The position numbers were made by a program, and so were the translations under genes. Below are positions 13,520 through 22,400 of a DNA stretch of 24,583 bases, piece after piece. The stretch lies in contig DAOUBD010000001.1 of assembly GCA_034432935.1 (NCBI GenBank), positions 1-24,583 of the forward strand. Direction: 5' to 3'. Every line of letters starts with the position of its first letter. Positions within the stretch are counted from its first letter, which is position 1. The notes beneath the pieces were generated by a model. It saw only the letters and a program-made list of their open reading frames with translations, was not told where the DNA came from and did not search any database. The DNA is from DAOUAG01 sp034432935. GTDB lineage: Bacteria > Chloroflexota > Dehalococcoidia > SM23-28-2 > RBG-16-64-32.

Positions 13520-14731
13520 CTAGAACCGGATAGGGAGCCTCCGGACGCCCCGGATGATGAAGGTGCCGCCCCATTCGGGCTCACCGTCCAGGGCCAGGCC
13601 GGGGAGCTGCCGTAGGAGCCCGGAGATCGCCTCCTGGGCTTCGGCCCTGGCCAAGGGGGCCCCCAGGCAGAAGTGGATGCCGTCGCCGAAGGCGACGTGG
13701 GGGTTGGGCTGCCGGCCGATGTCCAACTTATCGGGTTCGGCGAACTGGGCGGGATCCCGGTTGGCGGCGGCCAGCAGGGCGAAGACCACCTGACCCGCTG
13801 CGATACGGCGGCTGCCGATCTCCACGTCCTCGGTGGCCACCCGCGCTGTGCCTTGTACCGGCCCAACGTAGCGCAGCAGCTCCTCCACCGCGCTGCGGAT
13901 GAGGGACGGGTCGTCCCGCAGGCGCTGGAGCTGGTCGGGGTTTTGCAGGAGCGCCAGGACGCCGTTGCCGATGAGGTTGGTGGTCGTCTCGTTACCGGCG
14001 ATGAGGAGGAGCATGCTGGTGGAGAGAATCTCGTCTTCGCTCAAGACTTGGCCCTGCTCCTCGGCCGCAATGAGGCCGCTAATGAGGTCGCCCCGGGGTT
14101 GGCGGCGGCGCTGGGCGATGACCTCCCGTAGATACGACGCCAGCTCCTGTACGGCGGTGGCGCCCCGTTCTATGGCCTCCGCGCCGGCGAAAGGGCCGCC
14201 CAAGGTAGCCGCTACGTCATCGGACCAGCGCTTGAAACGGTCACGCTCCTCCGGCGGCACCCCCAGCATCTCGGCGATGACTATGACGGGCAACGGGTAG
14301 GCCAGGCTGGCGACGAGGTCGGCCCGGCCTTCACTGCGTATGTCCGCCAGCAGGTGGGCTACGATCTCGGCGATGCGCGGCCGCAGGTCTTCCACCGCCC
14401 GGGCGGTGAACGCCTTGCTCACCAGCCTGCGCAGCCGGGTATGCTCAGGCGGGTCGCTGGTGAGCATCGTGGGCGCCCGGCCGAAGGGGCCGAAGCGCTC
14501 CTCCAGCGCTTGCGCCTCCACCATCTGGGCGAAGCGGTTGCGGGCCTGGCGCCGGTTGGCAGAGAATCGGGGGTCGCTCAGAACGAAGGTCACGTCCTGG
14601 TAGCGGGTCACCACCCAGGCGTCCATGAGAGCGTTGTAGTGCACAGGGTCCTGCTCCCGCAGGGCCCGATAGGCAGGGTAGGGGTCGGCGGCGATGCCCT
14701 GGGCGAAGGGGCTGAACTGGGAAGTCACCAT
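13520..14731 (-). CDS. Cytochrome P450
   Basis: This is a 403-residue soluble bacterial P450, probably a monooxygenase. The I-helix oxygen-activation motif is AGNETT (245-250; more often AGHETT or AGxDTT). The K-helix ExxR is Glu284-Arg287, and the heme loop is FGDGIHFCLG with the axial Cys355. The N-terminal SDPPEHTRLRRL segment is typical of CYP107-like class I bacterial enzymes. The ATG at 14731 has GGAGAG upstream. No ferredoxin, reductase or biosynthetic partner is nearby, so redox partner and substrate are unknown. It has its own near-consensus promoter and is divergent from the YchF-like gene. Confidence 0.95.
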   Translation of the reverse strand: MVTSQFSPFAQGIAADPYPAYRALREQDPVHYNALMDAWVVTRYQDVTFVLSDPRFSANRRQARNRFAQMVEAQALEERFGPFGRAPTMLTSDPPEHTRLRRLVSKAFTARAVEDLRPRIAEIVAHLLADIRSEGRADLVASLAYPLPVIVIAEMLGVPPEERDRFKRWSDDVAATLGGPFAGAEAIERGATAVQELASYLREVIAQRRRQPRGDLISGLIAAEEQGQVLSEDEILSTSMLLLIAGNETTTNLIGNGVLALLQNPDQLQRLRDDPSLIRSAVEELLRYVGPVQGTARVATEDVEIGSRRIAAGQVVFALLAAANRDPAQFAEPDKLDIGRQPNPHVAFGDGIHFCLGAPLARAEAQEAISGLLRQLPGLALDGEPEWGGTFIIRGVRRLPIRF

Positions 14732-14766
14732 GCCTTCTCTCCATTCCAGCGGCCGGATGTCTACTC

Positions 14767-14795
14767 ATTAGAGCCCGGCTGCGGCTGCCTGTCAA
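14767..14795 (-). promoter_or_regulatory. Promoter of the P450 gene
   Basis: On the minus strand, TTGACA (14795-14790) and TCTAAT (14772-14767) are separated by exactly 17 bases. That gives 11 of 12 consensus matches, the best promoter in the window. The leader would be about 28 bases and carries the GGAGAG site. Confidence 0.75.
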
Positions 14796-14808
14796 GGAGC
14801 GATCGCGG

Positions 14809-14837
14809 TTGACCGCGCCAGCGAGCGCTCGTACGCT
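14809..14837 (+). promoter_or_regulatory. Probable promoter of the YchF-like gene
   Basis: TTGACC (14809-14814) and TACGCT (14832-14837) have a 17-base spacer. The -10 is weak. Transcription would start near 14844, just before the GAGGAGG ribosome site at 14844-14850. Confidence 0.4.
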
Positions 14838-14857
14838 GGCCGTGAGGAGGCGGGCAC

Positions 14858-15940
14858 GTGGACCTAGCCATCGTGGGGCTACGCTCCAGCGGCAAGACAA
14901 CAACCTTCCGGGCCCTTACATCAGGCCACGGCAGCGGCCTGGCGGGTTCCCGTAGCGAGCACATCGGGGTGGTGAAGATCCCTGATCAGAGGCTCGAGAA
15001 GCTGGCGGCTCTGGTGGGTGCGAAGAAGGTGACCCCTTTGGAAGCGAGGCTCCACGATCTGCCGCCCATGTTCGAAAAGGGCGCTCCGCCCTCGGGCGAG
15101 GCGGCCGAGGCCCTCTCCCGCGCCGACGGCCTCATCCAGGTGGTGAGGGCCTTCGGCCGTGCCGACGTGCCCCATCCCCAGGGCAGCGTCGACCCCAGAC
15201 GTGATATCGAGGCCTTCGAAGCTGAGCTGCGGTTCAACGACCTCGGGATCGTGGAGAGGCGGCTGGAGAAGCTGGACATCCAGGTACGCTCCGCCCGGCC
15301 GGGGGAGAGAGAGGCCGGAGAGCGGGAGCAGCAGCTCCTGTTGCGGGTCCGCAAGCACCTGGAGGAGGATCAGCCGCTACGGGACTGCCTGACTGACCCG
15401 GCTGACCTGAAGGCGCTGGCCAACTTTGGCCTCCTGTCTCTAAAGCCCATGCTCATCTTGATAAACATCGATGAGGCCGACGCCGGGAAGGCCCGGGAGA
15501 TCGGGGCCGAATACCAGGCGGCTTTCGCCGGCCCGCGGACGGCGGCCACCGCTATGTGCGCCGAGCTCGAGGCCGAGCTGGCGGAGCTCTCGCCGGAGGA
15601 GGCGGCGGAGTTCCGGCGTGAGCTGGGGGTAGAAGAAGGGGCGGCCTCCCGGGTGCTAGCCCTGGCCAGGGAGGTGCTGGGCCTCGTAACCTTCTACACC
15701 GTAGGCGAGAAGGAGACTAGGGCCTGGACGGTGCCCGCCGGGGCCACCGCCGTCACTGCTGCCGGCCGCATCCATACGGACATCGAAAGAGGGTTCATCC
15801 GGGCCGAGGTCATCGCCTGGGACAAGCTCTTGGAGCTGGGGTCCCATGCCGAGGCCCGGAAGCGCGGCCAGTTGAGAACGGAGGGGCGGCAGTACGTGGT
15901 GCAGGAAGGGGATGTGATAAACGTTCTCTTCAACGTCTGA
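14858..15940 (+). CDS. Divergent YchF/OLA1-like TGS-domain GTPase
   Basis: The 360-residue protein has the overall plan of YchF/OLA1, the Obg-related P-loop protein that binds ribosomes and prefers ATP in several species. It has an N-terminal P-loop domain, a helical insert (about 115-175) and a C-terminal TGS/DUF933 domain (about 275-360) ending RQYVVQEGDVINVLFNV. The nucleotide motifs are unusual. G1 is GLRSSGKT (7-14) rather than GLPNVGKS, and G3 is DLPP (67-70), losing the invariant Gly. NIDE at 203-206 matches the YchF-specific G4. The start is GTG at 14858 with GAGGAGG 7 bases upstream. It may be a paralogue beside a normal YchF elsewhere. Confidence 0.85.
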   Translation: MDLAIVGLRSSGKTTTFRALTSGHGSGLAGSRSEHIGVVKIPDQRLEKLAALVGAKKVTPLEARLHDLPPMFEKGAPPSGEAAEALSRADGLIQVVRAFGRADVPHPQGSVDPRRDIEAFEAELRFNDLGIVERRLEKLDIQVRSARPGEREAGEREQQLLLRVRKHLEEDQPLRDCLTDPADLKALANFGLLSLKPMLILINIDEADAGKAREIGAEYQAAFAGPRTAATAMCAELEAELAELSPEEAAEFRRELGVEEGAASRVLALAREVLGLVTFYTVGEKETRAWTVPAGATAVTAAGRIHTDIERGFIRAEVIAWDKLLELGSHAEARKRGQLRTEGRQYVVQEGDVINVLFNV

Positions 15941-15976
15941 GGCCAGGCCCCGGCAAACGAAAGCCAGGGAGGGAAG

Positions 15977-16840
15977 ATGGACCGGAAGCTGATGGCGGAG
16001 ATCGCCTCAGAGGTGATGGCCGCTCTGGAGGGCGGGCCGGCTGTGGCCGTCGCCACCGTCATCGCCGCGCCGGCGGGGGAGGACTCCCGCTTGGGGGCCA
16101 AGATGCTGCTGCGGGCCGACGGTTCGGCGTTGGGCTCGCTGGACGGCGGCCCTCTGGACGCCGCCATCCGCGGCGAGGCGCTGGAGATCTTCCGCCGCCG
16201 GGGCGTGCAGACCCTCTACTTCGCGCCGGACGGCCGCCTGGCGACGCGCCAGGAGGTGGCTGCCGGCAGGGGCTACCAGGTGATGGTGGAATGTCACGAG
16301 CGGCCCGCCAGGTTGCTCATCGTGGGCGGCGGGCACATCGGGAAGGCGTTGGCCGCCATCGGCAGCCTGTGCGGCTTCGTGGTGGAGGTGGTGGACGACC
16401 GGCCGGAGTACGCCAACGCCGGGCGCTTCCCGGAGGCCCGCCGGGTCACCTGCGGGCGCTTTGAGGAGGTGCTGGCGGACTACCCTATCGATGACGCCAC
16501 CTACGTGGTGTGCGTCACGCGGGGCCACCGGCACGACGAGATCAGCCTGCGCCAGGTGATCCGGAAGCCGGCGGCCTACATCGGTATGATCGGCTCCCGG
16601 CGCCGGGTGGGAGCCGTTCTCCAGCACCTCCTGGAGGAGGGGGCGCCGGCGGAGGCCGTGGCCAGGGTGCATACGCCCATAGGCCTGGACATCGGCGCGG
16701 AGACGCCGGAGGAGATCGCGGTCTCCATCATGGCGGAGATCATCCAGGTTCGGCGCGGCGGCAGCGGCAGGCCGATGAAGGAGGCCAAGCGGGCCAGACA
16801 CGGCGTCGCCCCGGCCGATAGGGTGCCGCCGGAGGAGTAA
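15977..16840 (+). CDS. XdhC/CoxF-family protein with intact Rossmann domain
   Basis: XdhC proteins bind and insert sulfurated molybdenum cofactor into xanthine-dehydrogenase-type enzymes. The 287-residue product has a C-terminal Rossmann domain (from about 110, RLLIVGGGHIGKALAAIG, then VVDDRPEYAN, CVTRGHRHDE, YIGMIGSRRRV and HTPIGLDIGAETPEEIAVSIMAEII), all typical. The N-terminal XdhC/CoxI domain is degenerate: where the family has GGGCxE, this one reads DGGPLDAA. The ATG at 15977 has an AGGGAGGG site just upstream, 36 bases after the YchF-like gene. No molybdenum enzyme gene is in the window. The C-terminal tail is basic and low-complexity. Confidence 0.88.
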   Translation: MDRKLMAEIASEVMAALEGGPAVAVATVIAAPAGEDSRLGAKMLLRADGSALGSLDGGPLDAAIRGEALEIFRRRGVQTLYFAPDGRLATRQEVAAGRGYQVMVECHERPARLLIVGGGHIGKALAAIGSLCGFVVEVVDDRPEYANAGRFPEARRVTCGRFEEVLADYPIDDATYVVCVTRGHRHDEISLRQVIRKPAAYIGMIGSRRRVGAVLQHLLEEGAPAEAVARVHTPIGLDIGAETPEEIAVSIMAEIIQVRRGGSGRPMKEAKRARHGVAPADRVPPEE

Positions 16841-16844
16841 CAAA

Positions 16845-16874
16845 GCGGGCGGCGCCGCCGCCAGCGCCGCCCGC
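16845..16874 (-). terminator. Intrinsic terminator of katG (between convergent genes)
   Basis: GCGGGCGGCG (16845-16854) and its exact complement (16865-16874) form a 10-bp all-GC stem with a 10-base loop. On the minus strand it is followed by TTTGTTA. It starts 14 bases after the katG stop. It may also help end xdhC transcripts from the other side. Confidence 0.65.
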
Positions 16875-16887
16875 CGGACCTCGCCCG

Positions 16888-19086
<2,199 letters not shown>

Positions 19087-19091
19087 GTTAC

Positions 19092-19259
19092 TCATCTCCT
19101 TTCGCGATTCTGAATCCGTGCGGCCAACAACAGGCCCTTGGGCAGGCGTTCCCGGCGAAGCGCATCCCGATCGTCGGGCGGGTGGCGGGTCGAAGCCTCT
19201 GCGCCGTCCTCACCGGGGGCGCCGGCTTGGGGCGCGCTGCGTGGTATTGAATAATTCAT
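19092..19259 (-). CDS. Possible small leader ORF before katG
   Basis: A 55-codon frame starts with ATG at 19259 after a GGGAGAGG site with 5-base spacing. It ends in a TGA that overlaps the first katG ATG (ATGA). The product (MNYSIPRSAPQAGAPG..., arginine-rich end) resembles nothing I know. Its ATG overlaps the TATAAT that I take as the katG -10. If that promoter is used, transcription starts after this ATG and the ORF is not translated from it. The two readings compete, and I favour the promoter. Confidence 0.2.
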   Translation of the reverse strand: MNYSIPRSAPQAGAPGEDGAEASTRHPPDDRDALRRERLPKGLLLAARIQNRERR

Positions 19260-19487
19260 TATAACCTCTCCCTGATTCGCTTCAACCCGCTTGCGGGGAT
19301 CGGATCCCACCGCCCGTAACGGCGCCAGCCAGCGCGGCGTCTTTCTCCACGTAGAGAGCAGATCTCGCCGTGTCATGACTTGTCTCGAAGCCTACCCCAG
19401 CGTTCACGTGGGGCAGCGGCCACGGCCGCTCCGGCAGCTTGCGGCCGGCGGCCCCTTGGCGTATTTGCCCAAGGCCAGAGGACCCTG
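19096..19487. other. Intergenic region between katG and the GGDEF/EAL gene
   Basis: This stretch of about 390 bases holds the katG promoter and palindrome, a doubtful leader ORF on the minus strand, and the ribosome site of the GGDEF/EAL gene. A convincing promoter for that gene was not seen. Its frame stays open upstream to 19380, but the extension is Arg/Ala-rich and does not look like protein. Confidence 0.5.
19245..19285 (-). promoter_or_regulatory. katG promoter with overlapping Fur/PerR-like palindrome
   Basis: On the minus strand TTGAAG (19285-19280) and a perfect TATAAT (19263-19258) have a 16-base spacer. Directly at the predicted start site is the palindrome TGAATAATTCA (19248-19258), extendable to 17 bp (19245-19261) with one mismatched pair. 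Its odd-centred, AT-rich arms resemble Fur-family 7-1-7 boxes. Peroxide regulators of that family control katG-type genes in other bacteria. A leader of about 165 bases is predicted. Confidence 0.6.
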
Positions 19488-22400
19488 ATGCCCGACCAAT
19501 CTGACGCCTGCCCCCTGGGCAATAGCAACCAGCTCCTGCGCTCCGTGGTCTCCGGCCTGCCGCTGGTTCTCTGGGCGGTGGACTGGGAAGGCAGATTCGT
19601 TCTGTCCGAGGGAGCCGGCCTGGAGGCCCTGGGGCTGCGGCCAGGAGAAGTCGTAGGCCGCTCGGTCTTCGACGTCTACGCCGGCGTCCCCGAGATCTGC
19701 GAGAACGTCCGCCGGGCCCTCGCCGGCGAGGCCTTTACCGCCACCGTCAGGGTGGGGGATCGCGTCTTCGAGACCCAGTATCTGCCAGGGAAAAGCAAAA
19801 ACGGCGCGGTCCACGGCGTCGTGGGCATCAGCCAGGACGTGACGGAGAGATGGAGGGCCGAAGAAGCTCTTAGGGAGAGCGAGGAGAAGTTCCGGACACT
19901 GGTGGAGACGTCGCCGGACGCTATCTTCTCCACAGGGCTCGACGATCGCTTCATCTCCGTCAACCCGGCCACCGAGCAGCTCCTGGGCTACAGCCGCGAT
20001 GAGCTGGTGGGTATGGAGGTATCGCGGATCATCGCCCCGGAGCACATGGAGCTGGCGGACGCCATGACCCAGGCCAAGCTCCAGGAGGGCGGGCGGACGG
20101 TCTACGAACTGGAGGTAGTGCGCAAGGACGGCCGCCGCGTGCCCCTGGAGGTCAGCTCCTGGCTCCTATACGAAAACGGGCAGCCGGTGGCGGTGCAAGG
20201 CATCGCCCGCGATATCAGCGAGCGCAAGCGGGTGGAACAGGCGCTGCGGGAGAGCGAGGAGCGCTACCGGGAGATCTTCGACAACGCCACGGACATCATC
20301 TACACCCATGACCTGGCCGGCCGCTTTACGTCCATCAACCGCGCCGCCGAGAGGATCACCGGCTACACGCGGGAGGAGGCCATCGGCAAGAGCGTGGCCG
20401 ACGTCGTGGCGCCAGAGTACCTGGCCATGAGCATCGAGATGGGGCGCCGCAAACTGCGGGAGGGCGGCACCACCACCTACGAGCTGGAGATCATAACCAA
20501 GGAAGGCCGCCGGGTGCCTCTGGAGGTCAGCACCCGCATCATCTACCAGGATGGCCAGCCGGTGGGGGTGCAGGGTGTCGCCCGCGACATCAGCGAGCGC
20601 AAGCGGGCAGAGGACGCCGTCAAGCGGCGGGAGGAGGTCCTGAAGGGCCTGAGCTACGCCGCCCGGCACTTCCTGACCAAGGGCATCGATGACCGGGCGG
20701 GCATGGACGCTGTGCTGGAGCGCCTGGGCCTGGCGGCGGAGGTGAGCCGGGCCTATGTCTTCGAGAACCGAGAGGGGCCAGACGGGCAGCTCCTGGCCTG
20801 CCAGCGGTTCGAATGGGCGGCCCCGGGGGTCGAACCCCAAATCGATAACCCGGACCTGGCCGCCTTCCCCTATGTGGAGGGCGGGTTCGGCCGCTGGGTA
20901 GATATCATGTCGGAGGGCGGCATCATATGCGGCCACGTGCGGGACTTCCCCCCGGCCGAACAAGAGGTGCTTGGCGCTCAGGGCATCCTTTCCATCCTCT
21001 GTATCCCCGTCTTCGTCGATGGCCGCTGGTGGGGGTTCGTTGGCCTGGACCAGTGCGAGGCGGAGCGCGAGTGGAGCGACGCCTCCATCGAGGCGCTGAA
21101 GACCGCAGCGGATCTCCTGGGCGCCGCCATCCAACGGCAGCGCCGGGACCAGGCCCTGCGCGAGTCAGAAGAGAGATACCGGGAGCTGGTGGAGAACAGC
21201 AACGAGGTCATCTACACGTTGGACAAGACCGGCATCATCACATACGTCAGCCCCGTGGTAGAGCAAATGGGCGGATACAAACCGGAAGAGGTCGTCGGAC
21301 GGTCCTTCGTGCCCCTGGTCCATCCGGACGACCTGCCTGGCCTGATGGAGAGTTTCCAGCGTACGCTGGCGGGCCACCTGGAGCCCAGCGAGTACCGGCT
21401 CCGCACCAAGTGGGGGGAGTATCGGTGGGTGCGCAGCCACAGCAGGCCTGTGCTGGAGAACGGCCAGGTGGCGGGCCTGCGGGGCATGCTGATAGACATC
21501 ACGGAGAGGAAGCGGGCGGAGGACGCCCTGCGGGCCGTCGCCCAGGGCGCCGCCTCCGGCACCGGCGAGGGGTTCTTCCGCTCCCTGGTGCGCCACCTGG
21601 CTTCCGCCGCTGGCGTCAAATACGCGCTGGTGGGCGAGCTCCTGCCGGAGGACCCTGAGCGGGCGCAGACGCTGGCGGTGTGGGCGGATGGCGATTTCGG
21701 AGAGAACTTCACCTACGAGCTGGCCGGAACCCCTTGCCAAAGGGCCCTCCAGACCTCCGCCGTCTTCTACCCGAAGGGTGTCCGCGAGCTATTCCCGCAG
21801 GACGCCCTGGGCGCCGAAATGGGCGTCGAGGCCTACATGGGGACGGGCCTTTACGATTCCCAGGGGTCGCCCCTGGGAATCCTGGCGCTGATGCATGACC
21901 AGCCCCTCGAGGATGCGCCGGGCAACGTCTCTCTCATGTCCATCTTTGCCGCCCGCGCCGCTGCCGAGCTGGAACGCAGGCGGGCCGAAATGCTGCTGGC
22001 CGGGCAGGCGCAAGTGCTGGAGAAGATCGCCAAGGGCGAGCCGCTGGAGGATATCCTGGCGGACGTCATACGGGTGGTGGAGAAGCAGGCGGACGGGATG
22101 CTCGGCTCCGTGCTCCTCATGGATCCCAGCGGGCGCAAGCTCATCCCCTGCGCTGCCCCGAGCCTCCCGGAGGCCTACAACGAGGGCCTGAGAGACGGCG
22201 TGGATGTTGGCCCCGTGGCTGGCTCCTGCGGCACTGCTGCCTTTCGCAAAGAGCAGGTGGTCGTCACCGACATCGCCACCGACCGGTTGTGGGAGAACTA
22301 CAGGGATCTGGCCCTGGCCCACGGGCTCCGGGCCTGCTGGTCCACCCCCATCATCTCCAGCGCGGGACAGGTGCTCGGCACCTTCGCCCTCTACTACCGG

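Noticed and set aside
13296..13574. An N-terminal extension of hemolysin III to 309 residues
   Set aside because: It overlaps the P450 gene and the hairpin region, has no family resemblance, and ATG 13295 gives the normal length.
19380..19487. A 36-residue N-terminal extension of the GGDEF/EAL protein
   Set aside because: It is Arg/Ala-rich, lacks a ribosome site, and ATG 19488 has AGAGGA at good spacing.
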